DNA from: Wohlfahrtiimonas sp. G9077 | GTDB lineage: Bacteria; Pseudomonadota; Gammaproteobacteria; Cardiobacteriales; Wohlfahrtiimonadaceae | Reading direction: 5' to 3' | NCBI RefSeq assembly: GCF_002252155.1 | Contig: NZ_NEFD01000002.1 | Location: forward strand, 248,001-312,000 | DNA: 64,000 bases | In this document: positions 43,642-54,000 of the stretch, in pieces | Layout: each line of letters opens with the position of its first letter | How positions within the stretch are numbered: position 1 is the stretch's first letter | Position numbers and translations under genes: made by a program | Notes under the pieces: model-generated | Databases searched by the model: none | Told to the model about the DNA's origin: nothing | The model's input: the letters and a program-made list of their open reading frames with translations, nothing else

Positions 43642-43702
43642 TTATTAAAAGCATGTCTGACAGGCTAATATTAATTTTAAACTAATTTATTTAGGAGTCG
43701 TT

Positions 43703-44149
43703 ATGTTACAAAAAGGTTTTACATTAATTGAGTTAATGATCGTTGTTGCGATTATCGGTATTTTATCTATGTTTGCATTGCCTGCATACCAAGATTACAC
43801 AAAACGTACCTACGTTGCGGAAGGTTTAGGCTTAGCCTCTGCTGCGAAAATGGCTGCTACTGAATACTACTCTTCAGAAGCTAAATGGCCAAAAGATAAT
43901 CCTGCAGCAGGTTTGCCAGATAAAGCTCAGATCAAAAGTGGTGATTCAGTAAAATCTGTTGAATTAAAGTCAGATGATGGTGAAAAAGCAGAATTGATCG
44001 TCACATATGGTAAAAAAGTGGAGGATAATAGCAAGATTACTTTAGTGCCAAACGCAGCAGCAGGTTCAGTGACTTGGGTGTGTGACAAAACAGGTACGAA
44101 TGTACAAACAAAATGGTTACCTTCTAACTGCCGTGATCAAGTTAAATAA
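43703..44149 (+). CDS. Type IV pilin, class A copy 1
   Basis: A 148-residue type IVa major-type pilin. The five-residue leader MLQKG precedes the processing site, giving mature N-terminal Phe and the invariant Glu5 in [16 protein letters not shown]. The first 45 residues are the same in all four copies. Class A marks are SAAKMA, EYYSSEA, a SGDSV stretch, and [12 protein letters not shown]. The C-terminal disulfide loop should join C127 and C143, ending in [15 protein letters not shown] precedes the start. It should be processed by PilD and assembled by PilB/PilC. It is nearest the sigma-54 promoter, so probably the most strongly expressed. Confidence 0.93.
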   Translation: MLQKGFTLIELMIVVAIIGILSMFALPAYQDYTKRTYVAEGLGLASAAKMAATEYYSSEAKWPKDNPAAGLPDKAQIKSGDSVKSVELKSDDGEKAELIVTYGKKVEDNSKITLVPNAAAGSVTWVCDKTGTNVQTKWLPSNCRDQVK

Positions 44150-44206
44150 ATATTTGATATGAAATTGAACTTTCAATTCATTTTATTTAAAAATAAGGAA
44201 TAAGAG

Positions 44207-44743
44207 ATGTTACAAAAAGGTTTTACATTAATTGAGTTGATGATTGTTGTTGCCATCATTGGTATTTTGTCTATGTTTGCATTGCCTGCATACCAAGATT
44301 ACACAAAACGTACCTACGTAGCGGAAGGTTTAGGCTTAGCCGCACCTGCAAAAATGGCAGCAGCAGAATATTATGCCTCTGAAGCATCATGGCCACTCAC
44401 AAATGAAAAGGCTGGTTTGCCAGCGCCGGACAAGATCAAAGGACAATCTGTAGAAGGACTTGGATTAGTGGGTGGAGGTTATGCAAACTCAGGTTCAACC
44501 AAAGGTGCGGCAGCAGGTAAAGATGTGACAAACATCGTTATTTTTTATAATCAAAAAGTTGCTGAGAAAACGAATACGGTTCCTGCTGATGGAGCTGTCG
44601 CAGGTACGGAACTAGGGACATTGGTGATTGCACCAGTTGATGGTAGTACAACGGGCTCAATTGAATGGGCTTGTATTAAGCAAACTGGATTAGAGCTCAA
44701 ATGGTTGCCAAGTAATTGTCGTGAAAAAGTACCAACGGCATAA
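44207..44743 (+). CDS. Type IV pilin, class B copy 1
   Basis: A 178-residue pilin, the longest of the four. The leader and hydrophobic helix are the same as in the other copies. After residue 45 it switches to class [29 protein letters not shown], then a glycine-rich [21 protein letters not shown]. The predicted disulfide loop is C156-C171, with KWLPSNCRE. It follows the first copy by 57 bases, which contain a small hairpin (AATTGAA/TTCAATT) without a strong T-run, so cotranscription is likely. Confidence 0.92.
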   Translation: MLQKGFTLIELMIVVAIIGILSMFALPAYQDYTKRTYVAEGLGLAAPAKMAAAEYYASEASWPLTNEKAGLPAPDKIKGQSVEGLGLVGGGYANSGSTKGAAAGKDVTNIVIFYNQKVAEKTNTVPADGAVAGTELGTLVIAPVDGSTTGSIEWACIKQTGLELKWLPSNCREKVPTA

Positions 44744-44769
44744 TAATATCAATAATCGAGGAATTTAAT

Positions 44770-45255
44770 ATGTTACAAAAAGGTTTTACATTAATTGAGT
44801 TGATGATCGTTGTTGCGATCATCGGTATTTTATCTATGTTTGCATTGCCTGCATACCAAGATTACACAAAACGCACCTACGTTGCAGAAGGTTTAGGTTT
44901 AGCCTCTGCAGCAAAAATGGCTGTCACAGAATATTACTCTTCAGAAGCCAATTGGCCATTAAATAATACAGCTGCAGGTTTACCAACTGACACCGATATT
45001 TCAAGTGGTGATTCTGTAACATCCATTACAGTTAGTGCTACGGAAGTTAAGGATGGTTTAAATACAGATCCGAAAATTACGATTAAATATGGTAAAAAAG
45101 TAGCTGATGGTAAAATTATCACTTTAGTGCCAAATGCAGCAGCAGGTTCAGTGACATGGACGTGTTCTGCAAAAGATAAGGAAGTTACTGTACTTAAAAA
45201 ATGGTTACCATCTAACTGCCGTGATCAAGCAACTAATGCACCTACAAAATATTAA
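44770..45255 (+). CDS. Type IV pilin, class A copy 2
   Basis: A 161-residue pilin resembling the first copy: SAAKMA, EYYSSEA, the AAGLP and SSGDSVTSI stretches, and [14 protein letters not shown]. The disulfide loop would be C132-C150, with [11 protein letters not shown]. It begins only 26 bases after the previous pilin, with a GAGGAA site. Its central part (about 85-118) differs from copy 1 in sequence and length, as expected of surface-exposed loops. Confidence 0.92.
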   Translation: MLQKGFTLIELMIVVAIIGILSMFALPAYQDYTKRTYVAEGLGLASAAKMAVTEYYSSEANWPLNNTAAGLPTDTDISSGDSVTSITVSATEVKDGLNTDPKITIKYGKKVADGKIITLVPNAAAGSVTWTCSAKDKEVTVLKKWLPSNCRDQATNAPTKY

Positions 45256-45329
45256 TCAGTACCGTAATAAGGTTACTTTCTAGATTTTTGTGATGAAGCA
45301 ATAAAAACTTAATACATAAGGAATTTAAT

Positions 45330-45848
45330 ATGTTACAAAAAGGTTTTACATTAATTGAGTTGATGATCGTTGTTGCCATCATCGGTATTTTGTCTATGTT
45401 TGCATTGCCTGCATACCAAGATTACACCAAACGTACCTACGTTGCGGAAGGTTTGGGCTTGGCAGCACCTGCAAAAATGGCAGTGACAGAATATTATGCA
45501 ACAGCTGCTGAATACCCTACCGATAATGCTAAAGCTGGCTTACCAGCAGCCGGTGATATCAAAGGGCAAAGCGTTACGGGTGTTGGTATTGGTAAAGATG
45601 GTATCGTTGTTGTAACTTACGGGACTAAAGTAGTTAAGAAAGAAGCCAAGCCTGTCGCTAACGCAACCACCGGTGCAACACCTGTGTTAGGTTCTATCAC
45701 ATTAACACCAGATGCGACCTCGGGTTCTGTGACATGGAAATGCTCGCATTATAATGCGGATAGTACAGATAGTGATGATGGTTTGAAGAGTAAATGGTTG
45801 CCATCTAACTGTCGTGCAACAGCAAACGGTAAAACAGGAACACCATAG
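45330..45848 (+). CDS. Type IV pilin, class B copy 2
   Basis: A 172-residue pilin of the same class as the second copy: [27 protein letters not shown]. The disulfide loop is the longest, C138-C161, enclosing an Asp/Ser-rich stretch (STDSDDG) before KWLPSNCRA. The gap before it is 74 bases; the ribosome-binding region AAGGAATTTAATATG nearly repeats that of copy 3. A strong terminator closes the array. Confidence 0.92.
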   Translation: MLQKGFTLIELMIVVAIIGILSMFALPAYQDYTKRTYVAEGLGLAAPAKMAVTEYYATAAEYPTDNAKAGLPAAGDIKGQSVTGVGIGKDGIVVVTYGTKVVKKEAKPVANATTGATPVLGSITLTPDATSGSVTWKCSHYNADSTDSDDGLKSKWLPSNCRATANGKTGTP

Positions 45849-45874
45849 TTTTTAGGTGAAGCAATAATAATTTT

Positions 45875-45899
45875 AAAACCCCGCTTCGCGGGGTTTTTT
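45875..45899. terminator. Intrinsic terminator after the pilin array
   Basis: Stem AAAACCCCG / CGGGGTTTT with a CTTCG loop and a run of six T. It can also serve uvrB on the other strand through its A-run. Confidence 0.93.
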
Positions 45900-45909
45900 A
45901 TTGCTTAGA

Positions 45910-47904
45910 TTAAATTAGCACGCGTCTAAGGTGCTCGATTTGGTCCCGCACGCGGGCAGCCTCCTCAAATTCTAGGTTTTTCGCGTGTTCCATCATCGCT
46001 TTTTCAAGCACTGCAATTTGAGCGGTGACAGTTTTGGGATCTTGCACTTGATGGAGATCAATGTCAGGTGACCAAATTTGTCGCTCGTCATTTTGCTCGG
46101 TGATGTCACGGGCGCCTTCCATAATGTCCGCCACTTTTTTATGCACGGTTGTGGGCGTAATGCCATGAAGCGCATTGTATGCTTCCTGCTTTGCACGCCG
46201 TCTTTCTGTCTCCTCAATGGCAAAGGCCATCGCTTTGGTGATTTTATTGGCGTATAAAATCGCTTTACCTTCTGAATTGCGTGCCGCGCGCCCGATGGTT
46301 TGGATGAGCGAACGCTCAGAGCGCAAAAAGCCCTCTTTATCGGCATCTAAAATCGCCACGAGGGAAACTTCCGGAATGTCGAGCCCTTCGCGCAATAGGT
46401 TAATGCCCACTAACACATCAAACACGCCTAAGCGCAGATCACGGATGATCTCGGTGCGCTCGACGGTGTCAATGTCCGAGTGCAAATAACGCACCTTGAC
46501 TTGATGCTCGCTTAAAAAGTCCGTCAAATCCTCGCTCATGCGTTTGGTTAAGGTGGTGATGAGCACGCGCTCATTTTTGGCCGCGCGGATGTAAATTTCA
46601 CTGAGTACATCATCCACTTGTGTATCGGCCGGGCGCACTTCAATGATGGGATCGAGTAAACCGGTCGGGCGCACCACTTGCTCGGCGATGTTGTCCGCAT
46701 GTTCGGCTTCATAGGTGCTTGGCGTTGCTGAAACGAAGATCGATTGCGGCATTAGCTGTTCAAACTCATCAAATCGCAAGGGGCGATTGTCGAGGGCTGA
46801 GGGCAAGCGAAAACCATAAGTGACCAAGTTCTCTTTGCGGGAGCGATCGCCTTTATACATCGCGCCAATTTGTGGAATGGTGACGTGGGATTCATCAATA
46901 AAAAGGAGCGCATTGTCAGGCAGATAATCAAAGAGCGTGGGCGGCGCGGCACCGGGATTTCTGCCAGAGAGATAGCGAGAATAGTTTTCGATGCCTTGGC
47001 AATAGCCGAGTTCCACAATCATCTCAAGATCAAAGCGCGTGCGCTGCTCAAGGCGTTGGGCTTCTACCAATTTATTCTGTGCCCGTAAATGCTCAAGTTG
47101 TTGCACCAGTTCGGCTTTAATGCCATCAATCGCGCCCAATAATGTTTCCCGCGGCGTCACATAATGGCTGGATGGATACACCGTTAAGCGCGGCACTTTG
47201 CGCTCAATGTGGCCCGTTAATGGATCAAAAAAGCTTAAGCGCTCCACTTCTTCATCAAAGAGCTCAATGCGCACAGCATAGCGCTCACTTTCTGCGGGGA
47301 ATACATCAATGACATCGCCGCGCACACGAAAATGCCCGCGCTCTAACACGGTATCATTGCGGGTGTATTGCAGTTCAGCCAAGCGCTTTAAAATGCTGCG
47401 CTGATCGATCACTTCACCGACTGAGAGATGTAAAATCATCTTCATGTAGTGATCTTTATCCCCAAGCCCATAAATGGAGGAAACCGTTGCCACGATGATG
47501 GTGTCATTGCGCTCTAAAATGGCTTTAGTGGCCGATAAGCGCATTTGCTCGATATGATCATTGACGGAGGCATCTTTTTCAATGTAAGTGTCCGATGCTG
47601 CCACATAAGCCTCAGGTTGATAATAATCGTAGTAAGAGACAAAGTATTCCACGGCATTATTGGGGAAAAATTCTTTCATTTCCCCATAAAGTTGGGCGGC
47701 CAATGTTTTATTTGGCGCAAGAATGATGGCAGGGCGCTGCGTTTGTGCGATAATGTTCGCCATGGTGAAGGTTTTGCCTGAACCGGTAACCCCAAGCAGC
47801 GTTTGTGCCGCTAAGCCATTGTTTAATCCATCGATCAAACTTTGTATGGCAAGCGGTTGGTCCCCCGCGGGCTGATAGTGACTGTTGAGTTCAAATGCGT
47901 TCAT
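45910..47904 (-). CDS. uvrB: UvrABC excision nuclease subunit B
   Basis: The damage-verifying helicase-like subunit of nucleotide excision repair. The 664 residues include Walker [11 protein letters not shown] at about 38-47, the beta-hairpin [11 protein letters not shown] that probes the duplex, DESHVTIPQ (motif II), [27 protein letters not shown] and [10 protein letters not shown]-like [13 protein letters not shown], and the C-terminal UVR domain (about 625-660, [17 protein letters not shown]) that binds UvrC. It is monocistronic here, facing the pilin array. Confidence 0.97.
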   Translation of the reverse strand: MNAFELNSHYQPAGDQPLAIQSLIDGLNNGLAAQTLLGVTGSGKTFTMANIIAQTQRPAIILAPNKTLAAQLYGEMKEFFPNNAVEYFVSYYDYYQPEAYVAASDTYIEKDASVNDHIEQMRLSATKAILERNDTIIVATVSSIYGLGDKDHYMKMILHLSVGEVIDQRSILKRLAELQYTRNDTVLERGHFRVRGDVIDVFPAESERYAVRIELFDEEVERLSFFDPLTGHIERKVPRLTVYPSSHYVTPRETLLGAIDGIKAELVQQLEHLRAQNKLVEAQRLEQRTRFDLEMIVELGYCQGIENYSRYLSGRNPGAAPPTLFDYLPDNALLFIDESHVTIPQIGAMYKGDRSRKENLVTYGFRLPSALDNRPLRFDEFEQLMPQSIFVSATPSTYEAEHADNIAEQVVRPTGLLDPIIEVRPADTQVDDVLSEIYIRAAKNERVLITTLTKRMSEDLTDFLSEHQVKVRYLHSDIDTVERTEIIRDLRLGVFDVLVGINLLREGLDIPEVSLVAILDADKEGFLRSERSLIQTIGRAARNSEGKAILYANKITKAMAFAIEETERRRAKQEAYNALHGITPTTVHKKVADIMEGARDITEQNDERQIWSPDIDLHQVQDPKTVTAQIAVLEKAMMEHAKNLEFEEAARVRDQIEHLRRVLI

Positions 47905-48007
47905 TTTGATAAAATATTCTCAATAAAGATTGAATTTTAATGGTGTTGCCACCATCCATATACAAGTGTGAAATTTAAATTGTATGATTTAAAAAATCAG
48001 TTACGAT

Positions 48008-48020
48008 GGTAAAGTTTACC
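48008..48020. promoter_or_regulatory. Palindrome upstream of lon
   Basis: GGTAAA-G-TTTACC is a perfect dyad 41 bases before the lon start, with partly symmetric flanks (CGAT on the left, GATCG on the right). It could be an operator or a leader hairpin; no known regulator consensus is recognised. Confidence 0.4.
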
Positions 48021-48060
48021 GATCGTTATCTAAAAATTATTTTGGAGTCGTTATTATATT

Positions 48061-50541
48061 ATGTCACATTCCCCAGAAGTTCATCAGCGTCCAATGATTG
48101 CAATTCGTGATTTGGTGGTGTTTCCGACATTAACCGTGCCACTTTTAATTGGTCGCCCTCTATCTATGGGTGCACTACAGGCTGCTGAGCATTTTAATAA
48201 TGAAGTTATCTTAGTGACTCATATTTCAATGGATAGCGAAACTGTGAACATGGAGAGTGTTTACGGTACAGGCGTGATCGGGCGCATTATCCAAAAAGTG
48301 CAGATCGAAGATGGTACCTATAAAGTCCTTGTGGAAACAGAAGAGCGCATTAAATTGCACAGCATCACGCAAGTGGCCGCAAAAGATGATGAAGAATATG
48401 ATCATTGCATGGCAGATTATGAAGTGTTGCCGGTGGAAGAGGATTTGTCCGAAAACTTAGCCAAAGTTTATGGCAATGTGATCCGCAATCTCTTTAACAA
48501 TGTGGCAAGCCTGACAAAAGTGCCAGAAGATCTGTTAAAGCATCTAAAAAATGAAGAAGATTTATATAGTTTAGCCGTGAAGGTGATCAACTATTTGCCG
48601 GTCTCCATTGCCAAAAAGCAAGAGATCCTTGAAGAGGATACCATCGGGCAATTGGTGAAAAATTTAGTCTCTCAGCTCACCTATGAAGTCGATGTGCTTG
48701 AGACACAAAACCGCATTCAAGCGTCTGTGCAAAAACAGATGAGCAAGAATCAGCGCGAATACTATTTAAATGAGCAGATCAAAGCAATCCGCAGTGAATT
48801 AGATGATTTAAATGACACAGGTTTATCTGAATTGGATCAACTTGAAGCGCAAATCATCGCTGCAAAAATGCCAAAAGAGGCAGAAGAGAAAGCATTGCTT
48901 GAGTTGAAACGCTTAAAGTCAATGCCAGCGATGTCATCTGAAGGCACTGTTGCGCGCACGTACATCGATTGGTTATTGAAAATGCCATGGAATCAGCGCT
49001 CGCGCCTTAAATATGACATCACCAAGGCAGAAGAGCGTTTAGATCAAGATCATTCAGGCTTAGATAAAGTCAAAGATCGCATTTTAGAGTATTTAGCGGT
49101 CACAAATCACACCAAAAGCGTGAAGGGCAACATTTTATGTTTAATTGGTCCGCCCGGTGTTGGTAAAACCACGTTGGCGCGCTCAATTGCTGAGGCAACA
49201 GGCCGCGAATTGGTGCGCATGAGCTTAGGCGGCGTACATGATGAATCAGAAATTCGTGGTCATCGCCGAACATACATTGGCGCATTGCCGGGTAAAATTG
49301 TGCAGATGCTGGCAAAAGCCAAAACGAAAAATCCGTTGATGCTTTTAGATGAGATCGACAAAATGGGTTCTGATTACAAAGGTGATCCTGCCCATGCCAT
49401 GCTTGAAGTGTTAGATCCTGAGCAAAACTCAACATTCAATGATCACTACTTAGATGTGGATGTGGATTTATCAGAAGTGATGTTCATCGCAACGGCCAAT
49501 AGCTTTAACATTCCAGGACCTTTGCGTGATCGCATGGAGATCATTGAATTATCAAGTTACACAGAGCTTGAAAAACTCGACATCGCGAAAAATTACTTGT
49601 TGCCAAAGCAGTTAAAAGAGCACAAGTTAAAAGAGAATGCCATTGAGATCTCGGATGATCTATTGCTCGACATCATTCGTTTATATACGAAAGAAGCCGG
49701 CGTACGCTCTTTAGATCGTCAAATTGCGAAAATCTGCCGTAAAGCGATTAAAGACATCCTTAAAGCTGGTGAAGCTGCCCACAAAGGGAAAGGCAAAGCA
49801 AAAGTGAAGGTCAGTGAGCATCCAACCATTGTATTGACCAAAGCATTGCTTGAACAATATTTAGGTGTGCCGCGTTTCCGCTTTGGCGTGAAGGAAAAAG
49901 AGGATCAAGTGGGCTATGTCAATGGCTTGGCTTGGACGCAATTAGGCGGTGAGTTGCTCGGCATTGAAGTGGAAGTGATGCCGGGGAAAGGCAATCTCAT
50001 TACGACAGGCAGCTTAGGCGATGTGATGAAAGAATCGATGCGCACCGCCATGAGCCTCATTCGTGCCCGCGCGAAATCTTATGGCTTGGCGGATGATTTT
50101 GCCGACAAGATCGACATCCACGTGCATGCACCAGAAGGTGCGGTGCCAAAAGATGGGCCAAGTGCCGGCGGCGCCATCACGGTGGCCATTTTGTCTGCCT
50201 TGCTAAATCAAGCGATTCGTTCAGACATCGGCATGACCGGTGAGGTCACTTTACGAGGTCACATTTTAGCCATTGGCGGCTTGAAAGAAAAGCTGCTGGC
50301 AGCGGCTCGTGCTGGGCTTAAAAAGGTGCTCATTCCTGAGGAAAATGTGAAGGATTTAGAAGACGTACCGGCAGAAATCAAGGCTCAATTGACCATCATT
50401 CAGGTGTCGCATTTTGATGAAGTGGTTTCGCACGCTTTTGTCAAAAATATCGAGAAAAATGAAGAATTTCAACGATATAGCGGTTTAAATGACTTTTCTG
50501 TGCCTGTGACGAACGTCAAGAGTGTTGAAAAACACTGCTAA
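48061..50541 (+). CDS. lon: ATP-dependent protease Lon
   Basis: An 826-residue cytosolic AAA+ serine protease that removes misfolded and regulatory proteins. An N-terminal substrate-binding domain (PMIAIRDLVVFPTLTVPLLIGR at the start) is followed by a coiled-coil region, Walker A GPPGVGKTTLARSIAEATGR, Walker B LMLLDEIDKMG, and the protease domain. Its catalytic dyad is Ser in PKDGPSAGGAIT (near 700) and Lys in IGGLKEKLLAA. It is about 40 residues longer than E. coli Lon, mainly at the C-terminus and in a lysine-rich insert (KGKGKAKVKV). hupB follows, the common lon-hupB order. Confidence 0.97.
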   Translation: MSHSPEVHQRPMIAIRDLVVFPTLTVPLLIGRPLSMGALQAAEHFNNEVILVTHISMDSETVNMESVYGTGVIGRIIQKVQIEDGTYKVLVETEERIKLHSITQVAAKDDEEYDHCMADYEVLPVEEDLSENLAKVYGNVIRNLFNNVASLTKVPEDLLKHLKNEEDLYSLAVKVINYLPVSIAKKQEILEEDTIGQLVKNLVSQLTYEVDVLETQNRIQASVQKQMSKNQREYYLNEQIKAIRSELDDLNDTGLSELDQLEAQIIAAKMPKEAEEKALLELKRLKSMPAMSSEGTVARTYIDWLLKMPWNQRSRLKYDITKAEERLDQDHSGLDKVKDRILEYLAVTNHTKSVKGNILCLIGPPGVGKTTLARSIAEATGRELVRMSLGGVHDESEIRGHRRTYIGALPGKIVQMLAKAKTKNPLMLLDEIDKMGSDYKGDPAHAMLEVLDPEQNSTFNDHYLDVDVDLSEVMFIATANSFNIPGPLRDRMEIIELSSYTELEKLDIAKNYLLPKQLKEHKLKENAIEISDDLLLDIIRLYTKEAGVRSLDRQIAKICRKAIKDILKAGEAAHKGKGKAKVKVSEHPTIVLTKALLEQYLGVPRFRFGVKEKEDQVGYVNGLAWTQLGGELLGIEVEVMPGKGNLITTGSLGDVMKESMRTAMSLIRARAKSYGLADDFADKIDIHVHAPEGAVPKDGPSAGGAITVAILSALLNQAIRSDIGMTGEVTLRGHILAIGGLKEKLLAAARAGLKKVLIPEENVKDLEDVPAEIKAQLTIIQVSHFDEVVSHAFVKNIEKNEEFQRYSGLNDFSVPVTNVKSVEKHC

Positions 50542-50547
50542 AATTTC

Positions 50548-50576
50548 TTGACTCGTCAGTAATTGCAACGTATAAA
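50548..50576 (+). promoter_or_regulatory. Sigma-70 promoter for hupB
   Basis: TTGACT at 50548-50553 and TATAAA at 50571-50576 are 17 bases apart, a near-consensus promoter starting seven bases after the lon stop. Transcription would begin near 50583. Confidence 0.8.
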
Positions 50577-50585
50577 GCATATTGA

Positions 50586-50605
50586 GCTCCCCAGAATAGG
50601 GGAGC
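50586..50605 (+). other. GC-rich hairpin at the 5' end of the hupB transcript
   Basis: GCTCCCC and GGGGAGC pair perfectly around AGAATA. There is no T-run, so it is unlikely to be a full terminator. It would form the first few bases of the hupB mRNA and may protect its 5' end, and it could also mark the 3' end of lon RNA. Confidence 0.65.
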
Positions 50606-50643
50606 AGTCATTCAAATGTGATAATAAACTAGGTAGGTATTTT

Positions 50644-50940
50644 ATGAACAAAACAGAATTGATTGCTGCGGTTGCAGAAAAAGCGGAAATTAGCAAAGTA
50701 TCAGCTGCGAAAACAGTTGATGCAGTAATGGAAACAATCAAAGAAACTTTACAAGCTGGTGATAGCGTAACGTTGATCGGTTTTGGTACTTTCTCAGTAC
50801 GTGATCGTGCAGCACGCACAGGTCGCGATCCACGTAACCCATCTAAAACAATTGAAATCAAAGCTTCTAAAGTACCTGCATTCAAAGCTGGTAAAGGCTT
50901 GAAAGATGCGGTTAACGGTTCTGCAAAAAAAGCTAAATAA
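50644..50940 (+). CDS. hupB: DNA-binding protein HU (beta type)
   Basis: A 98-residue nucleoid protein that bends DNA as a dimer. It begins [21 protein letters not shown] and carries the DNA-binding arm [21 protein letters not shown], including the intercalating-proline region NP. A lysine-rich tail (NGSAKKAK) makes it slightly longer than the 90-residue E. coli HU. The start at 50644 follows a GGTAGG-like site; a longer reading from 50563 would cover the promoter and hairpin. It is monocistronic with its own promoter and terminator. Confidence 0.97.
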   Translation: MNKTELIAAVAEKAEISKVSAAKTVDAVMETIKETLQAGDSVTLIGFGTFSVRDRAARTGRDPRNPSKTIEIKASKVPAFKAGKGLKDAVNGSAKKAK

Positions 50941-50965
50941 TTTTTAGTTTTTTTATCTGAACAGG

Positions 50966-50999
50966 CTCTAATTCGACACGTTCGAGTTAGAGTTTTTTT
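50966..50999 (+). terminator. Intrinsic terminator after hupB
   Basis: CTCTAATTCGA pairs with TCGAGTTAGAG (one wobble) around a short loop, followed by seven T. Confidence 0.9.
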
Positions 51000-51043
51000 A
51001 TGTGTTATTCTATGGGCTTATTTTCATACTGATTGAATGAGCC

Positions 51044-54000
51044 ATGAGTCAAATTTCTTTATCATCTCTGTTTGAACTGTTGCCGCACACTGAGTGCAAA
51101 CGTGCCCACGCCTTTCGCCGAACATTACACACATTAAAAAAATCGCGCGGTGATGAGCCTCAAGCTTTAGAGGCATTGGCAACGGATATGATGACATCCG
51201 CAGAATGCGTGCTTGCTAAAAAAGCGGCCTTTCCTGAAATTACTTACAATGAATCCTTGCCCATTTATGCCGCGCGCGATGAGATCAAAGCGGCGCTTGA
51301 AGCGCATCCTGTCATTGTGGTGTGCGGGGAAACGGGCTCAGGGAAAACCACGCAATTGGCCAAATTTTGTTTGGAATTGGGTTTAGGGGCGCGCGGGCTC
51401 ATTGGCCATACGCAACCAAGACGATTGGCCGCACGCAGCGTGGCCGACCGCATTGCAGAGGAGCTACATGTCCCCATTGGCGGTTTTGTCGGCTATAAGA
51501 TGCGCTTTTCGGATCAAACAGCGCCTGAAACCACCGTCAAGCTCATGACCGATGGTATTTTATTGGCAGAGCTCACCAAAGATCCCTATCTCAATCAATA
51601 TGAAGTGATCATCATCGATGAAGCCCACGAGCGCTCATTGAACATTGACTTTTTGCTGGGTATTTTAAAGCGCATTTTAGAAAAGCGCCGTGATTTAAAA
51701 GTCATCATCACCTCAGCAACCATTGATCCTGAGAAATTCGCCACATTTTTTAAAACGCCGCATCATACTGTGCCCATCATCAATGTGTCAGGGCGTACTT
51801 ATCCTGTGGAGATTCGTTATCGCCCGCTCATTCAAGAGCGCGAAGGGGATGATTTAAGCCTCATTGAGGGGATTACAGCAGCGGTGCATGAACTGAGCAC
51901 AGAGCAACCGGGGGACATTTTGGTCTTTTTACCAGGAGAACGTGAAATCCGCGATGCTGCCGATGTGCTGTCTAAAGAATTTTCACGGCATTATGATGTC
52001 TTGCCGCTCTTTTCCCGCTTAAGCAATGCTGAGCAAAATCGCATCTTTAAGCCGCATCATAAACTGAGGATTGTACTGGCCACAAACGTTGCGGAAACCT
52101 CTTTAACGGTGCCTGGCATTAAATATGTGATTGATTCAGGCATTGCGCGCATCAGCCGATACAGTCCGCGTTCACGCTTACAGCGTTTATTGATTGAACC
52201 CATTGCCCAAGCATCTGCAAATCAGCGCAGCGGTCGTTGTGGCCGCGTGAGTGAAGGCATCGCTATTCGTCTCTTTAGTCGTGAGGATTTTGAGGCGCGC
52301 CCGCTCTTTTTAGATCCAGAAATTAAGCGCACGCAATTGGCCTCTGTCATTTTACAAATGGCGCATTTGCGTTTAGGCAATCCTGAGGATTTTACCTTCA
52401 TTGAGCCGCCAGAAGCCCGCCAGATCAAAGAAGGTTACATGGCGCTTCGAGAGATCAAAGCGATTGATGATCAAAGTCGCTTGACGCGTTTAGGGCGCCA
52501 ATTGGCATTGCTGCCGATTGATCCACGTTTTGGCGCGATGATCTTTAAAGGGGCAGAGCTTGGCGTTGCCCATGAAATGCTGATTTTGGTGGCGCTGTTA
52601 TCCATCCAAAACCCCAATGAACGCCCGATTGATAAGCAGCAAGCAGCCGATGAGAAGCATCGCTTGTTTAAAGATAAACAGTCCGATTTTATGGGCTATT
52701 TGAATTTGTGGTTTTGGTATCAACACAGCGTCAAGGGCAACTCCCAATCGTATTTGCGAGAATTGTGCCGCAAGCATTTTATCTCTTTTATGCGCATGCG
52801 CGAATGGTTTGAGCTCTATCAGCAGATTCGTGAGATGCTCAAATCAAGCAATGTGCGCCTCAATGATTTGCCGCAATTGGCAGAAACGCAAACCGGCGAT
52901 TATGATTTTCCGGCCTTTAACAGTGATTTGATTCATCAGTCGCTGTTGGTGGGTTTACTCGATCACATTGGCGCATTGGGTGAAGAGGGTGCTTATCAAG
53001 GCGCAATGGGGCAAAAATTCCGCATTTTTCCGGGCTCAAGTTTATATAAAAAGCCACCTAAATGGCTGATGGCGATGGAAATCGTGGAAACATCCCAAGT
53101 CTATGCACGCATGTGTGCTGGCATTAAACCTGAATGGCTGGAGGTCATTGGCAGCCATTTAATTAAATCGCAATACAATGAACCTCATTGGAGCAAAAAA
53201 CAGGGGCAAGCGGTGGCAGAAGAGACAGTATTTCTCTTTAATTTGGCCATCATTCGCAATCGTCCTGTGAGCTTTGGCGCCATTAATCCTGAATTGTCCC
53301 GTGAGTTGATGATTAAAGAGGGCTTGATTCAAGATGACATCGCCACACGAGCACCGTTTTATCGAAAAAATCGTGCCACCATTGAAAAAGTGGAAACGAT
53401 GGAAGATAAAACGCGCCGCCGTGACATTTTGGCCGAAGAAGTGGTGCTGTATGAATGGTACGATGCACGTTTACCAAGTGATTGCTACAGCGTTAAAAAG
53501 CTTGAAAAATGGTGTCAAGTCAAAGCCAACAATGATGCGCTGATTTTTTCAGAGCAGGACATTTTGGCCCACGATGGGGATTTGAATTTAGAAGAGTTTC
53601 CGGAGGTTTTAGAGCTCAATGGCCTAAAACTCAATGCGCAATATCTCTTTGATCCTGCGGCAGAAGATGATGGCATGACGCTGTTGGTGCCCTTGGCCGC
53701 ATTAAATTTATTGGATCAAACCCGTTTAGATTGGCTCTCGCATGGTTTGATCTTAGAGAAAATCACAGAATTGCTGCGCACATTGCCAAAAAGTTATCGT
53801 CGTCAATTTGTGCCGTTGCCGGATTTTGCCTCAGAGATTTTTAATGCCATTGAGTTTGCCGAAGGCAATCTCTATTTTCAGCTGCAAACCATCATTCAGC
53901 GTTTGCGCGGCATTGAGATTGAGCCCCATGAATTTGATGAAAAAGCCTTGCCAAAGCATCTACGCATGAACATTCGCATCATTGATGCGGGCGGCAAAAC

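Larger units (their letters stand above)
43703..45848 (+). repeat. Tandem A-B-A-B pilin gene array
   Basis: Four pilin genes in direct orientation share a nearly identical first 135 bases or so. Silent differences sort them in the same way as the proteins: copies 1 and 3 have GCGAT then TATTTTATCT, and copies 2 and 4 have GCCATCAT then TATTTTGTCT. The simplest history is duplication of one gene, divergence into A and B, then duplication of the A-B pair. Confidence 0.8.

Noticed and set aside
43703-45848. Silent pilin cassettes lacking start signals
   Set aside because: All four copies have a ribosome-binding site, start codon, leader peptide and stop, so none is a truncated silent cassette.
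47929-47956. A heat-shock (sigma-32) promoter upstream of lon: ATTGAA, 14 bases, CCACCATC
   Set aside because: The -10 part does not fit CCCCATnT without shifting, so the match is not convincing.
50563-50643. A longer HU protein starting at 50563
   Set aside because: The extension spans the promoter -10 and the 5' hairpin, and HU has a fixed N-terminus MNKTELI.
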